Assembly (NCBI RefSeq): GCF_020085105.1
Contig: NC_058062.1
Location: 906,001-970,000, forward strand
Direction: 5' to 3'
DNA from: Siniperca chuatsi
Taxonomy: Eukaryota > Chordata > Actinopteri > Centrarchiformes > Sinipercidae
DNA: 64,000 nucleotides
The position numbers were made by a program, and so were the translations under genes. A model generated the notes under the pieces. That model was not told the DNA's origin, ran no database searches, and worked only from the letters and a program-made list of their open reading frames with translations. Of this stretch, positions 23,701 through 35,700 are shown piece by piece (position 1 is the first letter of the stretch; each line of letters opens with the position of its first letter).

Positions 23701-26700
23701 TAAAACCCGCAGTGTCCCCTGCAGCAACCTCTGTCCTCGGTGTCTTCGCAGGCCTGTCTCGACTTATCAAGCTCAGCAAAGATTATCGAGGTCCTGTCCG
23801 TATATCGTGCGATATTGCCCGTCGTGTTCACATGCGAGTTTATTTGGATAAGAACGTCACCAACATTTTAGCAAACATGATGCGAGGTCCGGTCGCGCTG
23901 CTTCTGTCCTCTCGTCGTCGTCTGTTTCACCGTGGGCGCGGCTCAGGCGGCCTAAGAGTTATTATGCTATTAGCAATTTATCAGTGGCATAAAATGGTCT
24001 TAAAATGAGAATAATATCGTTTATCGCAAGACCTACGTCTTCGTCTTCGCCGTGGTTCAAATGTCTCCTGCAGGTGTTTCAGACTTCCAGCGTTAGATGA
24101 TCAACAGAAATTTAATGGACAGCTATTCTAATAATTGATAAATCGAAGTAGGGCTGCAGCTAACGATCCTGAGTATTTCGTCGATTCGTTTGGTTCATAA
24201 AATGCTGATAAATGTCACAATTTTCCATCTCGAGCCCGAGGTGACGTCTTCAAATGTCTTGTTTTGTTCCACCAACGGTTAAAAACTCATCTGCCGGAGC
24301 TGTTGATGATACTTGATGGTGATTTTTGCATTTTAAAGGAACGATCAGTGATCCGAATCCTTTCCTGCCCACCACCAACATTCAGACCTCAGGATTCGAT
24401 GTTTGTTATTGTTGTTATATGTCTGTTGTTATGTCCACAGCCTGTTTATAATAACTATTAATGGATCACTTATTGTAATAACAAAATGTACACATGTGCC
24501 AAGAACAGAACACGTAGAGAAGATAAAAGACGACTTATCCGAGGTAATAAATCCAAACCTGTAGATAAAGTAACGTAATAAAGTACGAGTCGACCAGATG
24601 ACTCTGACTCCAACAATCATTAAATTCCAGTTTGTCCTCTAATCTGCTCTCAGATCAGCTCGCCGGTTATCTGTGATTAACGGGCTCAGAGAGCAGATAG
24701 GAACGCAGTGAGGTTTGTTCTGCAGCGATGCCTCTCACGGTTGGAAGCATGAGTAAGACAGTAGTTATCAGCTGTATAGCTGTATTGTGTAAGTTGTTTT
24801 TGTATTGACCTTTTTACTTGGAACTGTGTTTAGTGAGATAAGAACATTGATTTTGTAAATATGGATGATGCACACAGATTGAGTTGGCTGTCGGCTGCCC
24901 GTTACTTGGAGAGGAAAAGCTCTTTATCAGGATCAGCTGTAGCAGTTCTCTTCAGCGTACAGTTCCTGTACCGGAAGATGTATGTTCTGTAAAATAGCGA
25001 TGTCTTTCAATCCCACGTGGGATGAGCCAGATGTTTCGGCACAACACAGAAATAAAAACTATAAACTAAAAGTATAAATCCACCTAAACTGAAACTGAAA
25101 TTACCACAACTCTGTCAGCTGTATCTCACCTTTTCTTTACTGATGCACCACATCTTCCACCTCTACCAAAGCTGCTAACAAGCCCACACAACAGCACTGT
25201 TTCCACCAATAGACGCAGGTACATAACCCCCGAATCAAGGTCATTTATTTGTCATTTTACATCAGAGTTGCATAATGAAATGTAGGCTGTCGCCCCTTCA
25301 TGCTACACACAGAACATACATACAAATATTTAAGTTTAGAATAAAACAAAATAAATAAATGAATCCTTTGAGAACATGAATTATTGTGCGTTGCTGTATG
25401 TCCTAAGAAGAGCAGTCAGTCTTTTAATTTATGCTGCCGAAAAGAAACTGAAGAAAAATGCAAATTCTCTCATTTCCACGGTTGACATGACAGATTGAAG
25501 TGGTTTGATAGTACTTTGTGTTCTGGGGTCGAGTCTGATGGGAATATTCTTACAATACAAACGAGTACATAAACAATAAACTTAAACACAATAAGAAATA
25601 ATGCCAATTTTTAATGGATGCAACAAGTTTAAATGTCCAAACACTTCAGTTCCACTCAAAATGAAATCATAATTTATAAGCAAGAAGAGAATATTTATGT
25701 TAGTAAACATCATCACACAGGACTCCATTAAACTGCTCTGTCAGGTAATAAAACATGCAACACAGGCTCTTAATACAGAACATACACGGCAATGAAATGG
25801 AGGATATCAACGTTAATAGAAATATGGACTAAATGAGACGATATTGCCCTGCATTATTATTATTAGACACAAACTGAAACATGCAAAGCAGAAGCTCAGA
25901 CATAAAAATCCCCCCCAGAACGGCCAGCTGACAGTGTGAAGGTTCAATACAGCAACAGTTTATTATAAACCTCAGAGATGAGTTTCCCAAAACATCAGAC
26001 TTCACTGACAAACATTTAAAACAAATGGCACATCTTTAAGGTTCAGCGCTGCTGTGATTACACAGTGAGATGCAGCTGTAGCTCCTCCACGCTACGCACA
26101 CACGACATGCAGGAACTAATGTTCAAATATTTGAAATCAGAGCAGAAGAAAACAATAAAATAGAACAAAATATAAAAGTAGCACTAAAGGAAGAAATAAA
26201 ATTAAAACTATAACTTAGTTTTCCTTATTTGCAAGAAAGATATACAGTTACTTATATACATACATATAAAATATGAACAATATATCAGTGTAAGTTATAG
26301 TGTAAAAACCTTGAGGTAGTAGTGGGAATGAGGGTAGTGCGAAAGTAATGGTGGAAATGTGCAAAAGAAGAACAGAATAGTTACAGATGCAGGAGAACAG
26401 GGAAATCTAGAACATGTAGAGCTGATGTTTATGAGAAAACTTAAACTCCGAAACCGAAAGCAGGAGAAAAATGTTCCCTCGTTCGTCCAGGAGTGCTCCA
26501 TCGTAGAAAAGGTTTCAGTCGTAGTCATCTGGAGTGCTGCATATCTGCAGCAAACAGTTTTACAAACTGGCAGAACTGGAAACAACACGAGTCACCAGCA
26601 TAACTAAACTCCGGGAACCAGTCTGTACAAACGTTCCTGTTCAGCGTCAGAAAACAGCTACTGTACTGAACAAAACTCTCACTGCAAATAACATCAAAGC

Positions 26701-29700
26701 CACAATAAAAGACATGAAGCATTAAACCCTCATTCAAACAACGCAGTTTGTGATTGGCTGCAGTACTCGGATCAACTACTTCAGTAAGAGTAGAAATAGC
26801 ACAGTGTAAAAGTACTCTGTTGCAAGGAAAAGTCCTGCATTCAAGTACAAAAGTATTAGGATATATTTAAAGTACTCAGTATGCAGAATGGCCCATTTCA
26901 GAATCATTTATATTACTGGAGAATAATTATTGCTGCGTTAATGTGTTCATCACTTTAATGTTGCAGCTGCTGAAGGTGGAGCTCATTTTAATGACTTTAT
27001 ATTCTGCTGGGTAATTTGTGTATTTACCCCCTTATCTTATCCCGTCATATTACATCATAATGTATTACTTTATTACATGTTGCATTAATAGTTAGAATCT
27101 GCAAATTAACTAAAGTTATTAAATAAATGTACAATATTTCCCTCTGAGATGTAGCGAAGTAGAAGTATAAAGTAACATAAAATGGAAACACTGAAGTAAA
27201 GTACAAGTACCTCAAGACTGTACTTAAATACAGTACTTGAGTAAATGTGTTTACTTTCCACCGCCGGTGACTGGACTTTAGTAGATTCTTTCTTCTCTGC
27301 TCTCGTTGTTCAGTTGCTTCTGTTTTCTGTCTGCGGGTGGAGAAGCAGGAAGTGTCGCATTAACACGTCACCTTGTCTTCGGACTCTGTAAACCAGGAGC
27401 AGCTGTGGTTGAATGAAACTGTCTGAACAGGTGAATCCTGCCGACAGCTTTAAGCCCACCACAGTGACAGCTGGGGCAGGCCGGGCACCTGCTTCTGTGC
27501 ACGTTTACAGTTTGCTCAAAAAACCCAACCGGAGTGGAAACGCCCACAATCCTAAAACAAGTCGAAATATTGGAAAAACATTTTAGCTCAGCTGAGGTGT
27601 TAAAGTTAACTGCTGACGTCACGAAGAGCTGAGAGCATCAGCTGTGTGTGGAGCGATGAGGAGGCTGGAGCCTTCCTCACACGAACACATGAAGCCGACA
27701 GAAACGTCACGTTTCCATCACGTTTCCATCGTCTGAGCTTTTAGTGACGTCGTCTCGCTGCGTCCTTTTCTTCTGCGATGTTTTGTCGCCACCAGCTGTT
27801 TACCTCCATCAGCCAATGAGCTCGCGTTCTCGCAGCAGCGGCGGATAGAAACAAGTTAAATTCGGTTAAAGAGCTCATTTAGATGGAAACCTGACTGCTG
27901 TCGAAGAACTAAGTTATCAAACGGAAGTTTAAGTCCTCTCTTGTATTCTGCTAGAACCTCCCGGTAAATTAAAAACAGGAGCGGCGTGGAGCTGGCAGTC
28001 GGCGCTAACCAGCAGCTACACACTCCGTGTCTCTGCTGGAGCTTTGACCGTCACTAGAAGATCATTTAGGCAAGGCAGCTTTATTTATACAACACATTTC
28101 AAGCAGCAGCACTTAAAAATCTCCTCTATAAGCAACCGGAAGCCGGTGTAAAGATCTAAGAACAGGAGTAATGTTCTCCGTTCTCTTGGTTCCCGTTCTG
28201 AATGAGCTGAAGTTAAAGACAAGAGTCCGGTTGGAGATGAAGGCATGAACGAGTTTCTCTAAATCTGTTTCTTTGTTTGAGATGATAAAATGTTGATTAG
28301 GTTACTTCTTTGATGTGGCTGCTGGTCCCATATCTGACTATTAAAACACCATGACTTCTAACGTGGGTTTTCGTCTTTACAGCTCTGGAATCAAGATAAT
28401 CAATAACATTCATTCCTACCTCCTCCTTGCCAAATACAATTTCAATTAAATTTTATTTATATAGCGCGCCAATTTGTAACAGAAGTTATCTCATTGCACT
28501 TGTCCTATAGAGCAGGTCTAGACCGAACTCTTTATAATATTATTTACCCAACAATTCCCACCATGAGCAAGCGCTCGGCAACAGTGGCAAGGAAAAACTT
28601 CCAATGATTTCTGTCTTGTCTTTGTCTCTTGGAGAGCGTCACTGTGTGGGAACCTGTGTGGTAGAGGCTCTCCGGTGTCACTACGTAGCCGTAGCCCTGC
28701 TATTAAAGTGGTTATGTTAACATCACAGTAATATCTAGTGAAGATTAATACAACACAGTTATCATCGGGCCCACGTGCTGTGTTTACTGCCACAGAAGAG
28801 AAATGAATCGCTTGTTCGCGTTCAACGGCGTCTGTGAAAACTTGCTAATGTTAGCAGCTACGTTTCAGCTAGGAGCTAGGCTAAATTAGCTTGGAAACAG
28901 ACGTCTTGACAACTGTTCAGAGCTGCAGTTCTGTGCAAAAACCCACTCAAAACAGATGAACAATGAATGGAAAACACCACCTATTAAAACTGAAGGCTAT
29001 AACTCTCCTTTCTAAAACCTGATGACATGACGTGTGACATTTGAAAATAAGAGCTAATAAATACTTACAGATGGGTGACAAATTAAAACCAGCATTTAGT
29101 GTTAGTATGGAGTCAGGCCACCACGAGCCTCCAGTGGAGCTCTGTTGGAGGATTCCTCATTTATATATTTCAACCATTTATATATGCAACCTTTCTTTAA
29201 TCAGGTCATCTCGCTGAGCTCAAGAGAGACCTGCGTACAGCAGATAGAAAGAAAAACAAACAAAGCCAGAGGACAAATAGCAAAATAAACTCGGCATCTT
29301 TGGCATGCCCTGTTTTGAACTGGCCGTTGTGCCCTTAAAAGAAGGTTGCAGATTTCCTCATTTAAAACTACATGCGACTCAGCAAATAAACTCACGTTTC
29401 CCAGCATCCCCGTTATCACACGGGACATCAACAGTAGCACGAGATTTCTCCAGCAGATGTAGCTGCGTTAACCCTAAATAATAAACATTAACAACTAGCC
29501 CGCTAGCTAACATTAGCTAACAATTAAAGCACAGAATGTTTTTGCCGTCTCTTGTCGAGTCTGACAAATTCCACGACGTGTTGGTGACGTTGACCAATAG
29601 GAGCACAGAGGAAAGGTCACCGTCATTTCTCCGTTGTGAAGCTCAAAGTGGGCGGCTCCCGGCAGCTCCGGCCTTCGCCATCTTGGCAGCGCCCGACTCC

Positions 29701-32700
29701 AGCTAATCCAAAAATGGGCAAAGAGGTGGAGGCCGAACGAAGCCTGGTTGCTGAAACCAGCCACCTGTCACTCGAAGCAGCCACATCCTTAATTATACAG
29801 AACTTTAAGCCTCAATATAATTTAAACGGGTGAGTTATAAAAAAAATTCACCCCCCTCACAGTTGTCGTGAACGGGGAAATTAGCGTTAGAGACCAAAAC
29901 CGTTTTTTGTATCAGGCTGTAAACGTGTTTATTTCTGCTGTAAAGTCGGGCATTTTAACACGGTGCTCTGTGGGGACGGACTCGCTTTTGGAGCCTCAAG
30001 TGTCCACGCGAGGAACTGCAGGTTTTGGTTCCTGTCGGCTGCAGTTTTCCGCTCCGGAGGTTGCCGATTGGTCTCTGCGTCCTGCCGTCACTTCTAACAT
30101 AACGTCTTATTTTGTCTGTTGTCCCACTGAGGATTAATAGTCTTATCTATGATGAATGTGGACGTTGGCGTCACCATCTGCACAAAGACAGTCACACCGT
30201 CTGTCAGCACACACACACACACACTAACAGACTCTTTGATAACAGCCTTTTCCCATTTTCTCACACACAAGTGACTCAAACACTCAGAACCAGCAGATCA
30301 GGGAGACGTTGGTTTGTTTTGAGTGAAATCGGATTATTTAATTTATTTTTTTTTAAAACGCAGAAAGTGGGTCATCCTGTGTGGCTGCAGGTCACATGAC
30401 ACAGAGGCCAAATGTTTTATTGGAGGGTGGTGCACAGATGGATGTGCAACGTGTTTTTTTTAACTCTGTTGAATTTGTCGTTAAATTTAACATCAGAACT
30501 GTGCGTGGATACAGCTGGATCATCAACACATGATAGGATGAAGTTTTGCGTCGGTTAAAGAGGAAGAGGAGGATGTATGGAAATCACAGCTGTACATTTA
30601 CGAGCCCACTGGGCAGAGTGTGTGTGTGTGTGTGTGTCAGGATATAGTAGGTTGATGAGGAAATGTTTGTTTCTTTTGACTTTAAGCTACATTTTAAAGG
30701 GTCAGTTCTTCCAAAAACCACCACCAACATATTTTCCCACTGACCTTTTGTTGCATTGAGACCCGACCTCTGCTGCTCAGACTTCTGGGACGAAAATACA
30801 GTACGACTCGAGAGGACCATCGAAGTTTTGACCACAGGGGGTCTTTGTCAAAAGAACATATCAGTTAATGACCCGGATGCCTTACAGTGGGACCGTTACA
30901 GAGAAACCAGAGACGTGTTGTTTCTCATTGCTAGTTTTCTTTGTTTTACAGTGTGTATTGTGTTTATGACCTTTTAATTTATGTGCAAAAAGTTGTTGTT
31001 ACGAGTTGTAAGAGCTCCGTCCTTGTGTGTCTTTTTTTACATACATATACAGACACGTCGGTCAGTCCTTGTTCAGACTGCCAGCCCAGATCTGTTTTTT
31101 GGCATATCCAGATTGAATCCAGATTGATTTTAGAAAGTCTGGACAGCCAAAAACCGAATGAAATGCGGTTGCAATTGGATCCAAGCCACATGTGGAGGTG
31201 GCGTCTCAGTCCGGCCGCTCAAATTGGATTTCAGAGTGTCTTTTGCGTCACTCGCAACGCGACACAGTGACAACGGACGCTCCACGCTGCGCCATCACCT
31301 CGCCCTCCAAACAATCGCACTGTCGCGGTGCGGAACTCCTCCGCCGCGCCAGACAAACTCAGCGACGTGACAGCGCGATTGTTTGGAGGGCGAGGTGATG
31401 GATCTCCGTAGCGTACGTAGTTACTGACGCCTACGTCGTTACCACAGCAACGCAGACAGGTTGGTGATGTCTGGACACACAAATCCGACCTGATCACTTG
31501 CAGATAACAGTGCGGACAGTCTGTCTTAAAGATCTGATTTGCCTGCAGTCTGAACAAAGCCTTAAAGAACCAAATATAAGAGATGCAGTCAGTGGTTCCC
31601 AAGGTGGGGGTCTGGACCCGCTAAGAGGTCCCAGGATAAACCTGATGGGTCATGAGATGATTAAAGGGACAAGAAAGAAGATTGATTGATATTTAAAGTC
31701 ATCGGCTCAGCTGATTTTACAGTTCCTCTCCAGTTGTGACATCAGCACACGTGTCTGATCAATAACGGGATATGAGAGGGAGTTTCCAAGAGTTTCTGAC
31801 GTCCGTCTCACTGAACAGAAACGTTTAACGTCCACAGGCAGCCGCTCAAATCACATGAATGCTCAGCTTCTTTATGGTGTGAACTTGTGAACTACAGACA
31901 CACCTCACTTGTAAACTGTGAAGGATTTCGCTTTGAAACAGTCACATGTCGAAAATACAGACATTGAATTAGAGGTTTTAATCTAAAACTGAATTCAGTC
32001 CCTTTTCAGGAGGTGGTCTGAGGTCTTTTCATGATGACTGCTCTGTTATCAGCTGCGGCAAAATCCACAAGCTTCTGCTGCATGAAATTAAATTAACTTT
32101 AATTCACCTCTATTAAGTCCTCATGCTGACCAGGGACCGCTGAAGACCGGGAGTCTGCCTGCTGAGTTTTATTAAATGATGTTTCATTTGATCACGACGC
32201 ACAAAGCGATGCATCGCAGGTTCGTAGATTTATAATCCGAGTCTAGCAGGTAAAGGCGGCGGGGTTTAACTCGTGTGCAGAACTGTTGCTGTCAGCGAGC
32301 AGTGGCAGTAAACGCAACACGATGACTGTGTTCAGGGCTGAAGATCAGTAATGTAAACCACTGTAACAGCAGGGCTACGACTATGTACTGGAACTCCCCC
32401 GCAGACACCAGGAGAGAGTAAATTCTCCACTTCACGACACCTGGACGCGTTTTATTCTTTAAATAAGTCATAGCAAACACTGGCTGAAGAAGATGATGAT
32501 GATGGTGGTGGTGGTGGTGTCTCCTGTCTCTCTCCTGCAGAACAGCTGAAGTCGGTCATGGAGCAGGTCCTGGACTTCGCTGTGCGCGAGCTGACGAAGA
32601 TCGTGGAGGCTTCGTTTGATGACCTGCTGCTGGAGATCACCAAGATGGAGAGGGAGCAGCGGGTCCTGGAGGAGAGGCTGGACAAGAGCTCCAACGGAGG

Positions 32701-35700
32701 AGGAGGAGGAGGAGGAGGAGGAGGAGGAGAGAAGGGGAGAGGAGGAGGAGGAGAGAAGGGGAGAGGAGGAGGAGGAGAGAAGGGGAGAGGAGGAGGGGGA
32801 GCTGGGGGGAGGAGGAGGTGGTCGGAGAACGACTCGGTGTCGCCCAGCGACTCTGAGGACGCCCGGGAGGAGCTCACGAAGGTCCCGGTGTCCAAAGAGA
32901 CGGCAGAGAGAGACGGTGAGTGAAGAGACGTGTTTACCTTCCCGCTGTGATGGACAGGTGTACTGCAGGTCACTGTGACATCACTGCTGGGCGTGGTTAC
33001 AGGGTCCTGAATGTTAAACTGACTGGAGCTCAGCAGGTCTCCGTCTGCATTGTGATTTTATTGCCTCTTCCTCCCCCCTCCTTCCTCCCCCCTCCTTGCT
33101 CCCCCCTGCTTCCTCTCCTCCCCTTCCTCTCTTTTCCTTCCTCCTTTCCCTCCCCTCCCCTCAGACCCGGAGCGTCCCCCCGTCCTCTCGGTCTCTCAGG
33201 ACTGGGTTCCCATCCTGGACAAAGTCTTCGGTCAGAAGTGGTGCAGTGACGTCTGGCAGGTCAAAGAGCTCGGAGGGGGAGGAGGAGGAGGAGGAGGAGG
33301 AGGAGGAGGTGGTGGGCGGAGTCTGGGTGAGGGAGGGGCACAGCAGGTGCAGCCTCTCTCCGCCCCCTCTCTGACCCTGGAGCCCTCCCCCTCCTCCCCC
33401 CAGCAGGACCCCCGCTGGACTCCTCTGGAGGACATGGAGGTGTTTTCTCCTGATGATGAAGACGGTCAGAGGAACACCGGGGGAGGAACCACCACCACTG
33501 GACCCTCACCTGGACCCTCACCTGGACCCTCACCTGGACCCCCCCTCAGCCCCACAGGTGACCTTCAGGTTATTTACAGTGACTCACAAACATCTGAGAG
33601 AGCTGAGAACTCGGCTGGAGTTACAGATTTAAAGAAGAAATAAAAAATCTATCAACTTTAAAATAAATAAAAAGTGAGCTGAAAGTATAAAAATTACAAA
33701 ACAGCTTTTGAAACATGAAAACTATATTTTAAGAAAAACGGTAAAGTGAAAACAAAAGTAAAGAAATGAAACAGAAAAGTACAACAATTAATAAAAACAA
33801 ATAAAAATCTAAAAATGTAATGAAAATAATAAAAAGCATATTTATAAAAAAATATATAAAATGATGTGAAAATACTGATTATAGAGCTGAAGACGTAAAA
33901 CATAAAAATGTGTTAAAAACTATATTTAAAATAAATGACAATAATAAAATGTAAAGAAAATCAAAGTTTTTGTAAAATACAGGTAACAGTGCTGAAGAAA
34001 CATATAAAGTAAAAATGTAATAAATTAATAACCTAGAAAAATAAATAATAAAACAGCTAACAAAAATAAAAATAAATATAAAAAAAATAAATGAAAAAAC
34101 GTGATGCGAAAATACTGAATATAAGAAATATATAGAAACATAATAATAAAGATAAATATATATATATATATTAACTCTTGTGTCCTCGTGTATGAAATTG
34201 ACCAGATGTGGTGGAAACACAAACGGGAACCATCAGAAGGATCTTTCTCATTCCTGAGTTTAGTTCCTGGACCTGGTTCTGGTCAGGAAGGGGTCTGAGT
34301 GGATGCAGGCTTTAAGTAACACACAGTATAAATACACATGTTGTGTACACATTGTGTTTACTGCCCCCCACTGGACCGTTTCTACACACCTGAAGAGCTG
34401 CAACTAGGATTTTCATCATCCACTAACCTGTTTGTAATTAACTGATTAATAGTTTAGCAAATGTAAGAAAACGGTATAAAATGTCCTTCACGGTTCACGT
34501 CTTCAGATGCAAAACTCAAAGATATTCAGTTTCCTGTGATACAAAAATATAAAACTGAGACTTTAAAGAAACTGACAGCAGAGGACGAGTGGAGTTTCTT
34601 GGATTGATAAATTACTTCAATCATCAAAATAAGTCTTCTGAAAAGCTGTTGCATAAGTTTCTGTTGGTCTGTTTTATGTAGATATTAGATAGATACTGTA
34701 AATATATATGTATATAATATATACACATATATTTATACACAATCATTTTAGTGTGTAAAATGTCAGTACACATGTTTAACAGTAAAGTTAATGGTTGAGT
34801 CTGTTTCTCTACACTTTAATAGTTTATTGTTGCCAGTGCTGCAAAGTAACCAAGAACACTTACTGAAGTACTGCACTAAGTACAGAACCGAGGTACTTGT
34901 ACTTTACTGCAGTATTTCCATTTTCTGCCTCTTCCTGCTTCCACTCTCCTCCATCTCAGAGGAAATATTGGACTTTTTCCTTCCCTGCGTTTGTCTGACG
35001 GCTTCAGTTACTTTACAGATCACAGCGTTTCATCCCCTTCCTGTCCGGTGGAAACCTCGTATCTCCAGGTGTTTGTGACGAGCTGAAGGATGAAGAGTTT
35101 CCTTCATGTGCTGAGGAAACTCCTCCTCCTGAAGCTGAATAAACTCTTTAACCCCCCCTCGGATCAGCTGGAGAACGCATCGTCACAGAGCTGAAAACAG
35201 GCTGTTTCTCTGATACGTGGTTCTCACAGGACGGCGGCGCTACAAACACGCAATGACCTTATAGACCATGATGCATTGCTGCAGGTTAAACTACCCAACA
35301 GTATATAAAGCAGTTAAAATGAGCTCGACCTGAAACATCTGCAGCAGTAAAATGCAACACACACATGAATGCAGCAGGAATATGAATCCAGAAACATCAG
35401 ATATAATAAAACACTGACAGGAAGCGTTTTACTGATAATACTTCATACTTTTACTAAGGTTTAATACTCGCAGTGGAGTATTTTCACAGTTCGTACTTCA
35501 GTAAAGGATCTCTGTCTGCCTTCAGGATCTTCAGGTCGTCGCTCGTCTGCCTCGATGCTTCATCGTCTCCTGACTCTGCCGTCTCAGCTGCTGGACGACG
35601 AGGACGCCGCCGCCGCCGCCAACAAAACGCTGGCGGCTCTGGCGACCGACGGCGCCGACGACCACCGAGACGGAGTCGAGCCGCCCGGCTTGACCTGCCC

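Larger units (their letters stand above)
33558..35525. other. Intron 3 of two-finger gene
   Basis: It holds the A-rich tract (33640-34165), an AACTGATTAAT-type element at 34395-34645 and the young repeat at 34835-35475. No exon-like frame was seen. Confidence 0.6.

Noticed and set aside
32452-32973. Pro-rich minus-strand frame
   Set aside because: Antisense of the GGA-repeat coding exon.
33879-34222. Phe/Ile/Tyr-rich minus-strand frame resembling a membrane protein
   Set aside because: It is a translation of the A-rich low-complexity tract in intron 3.
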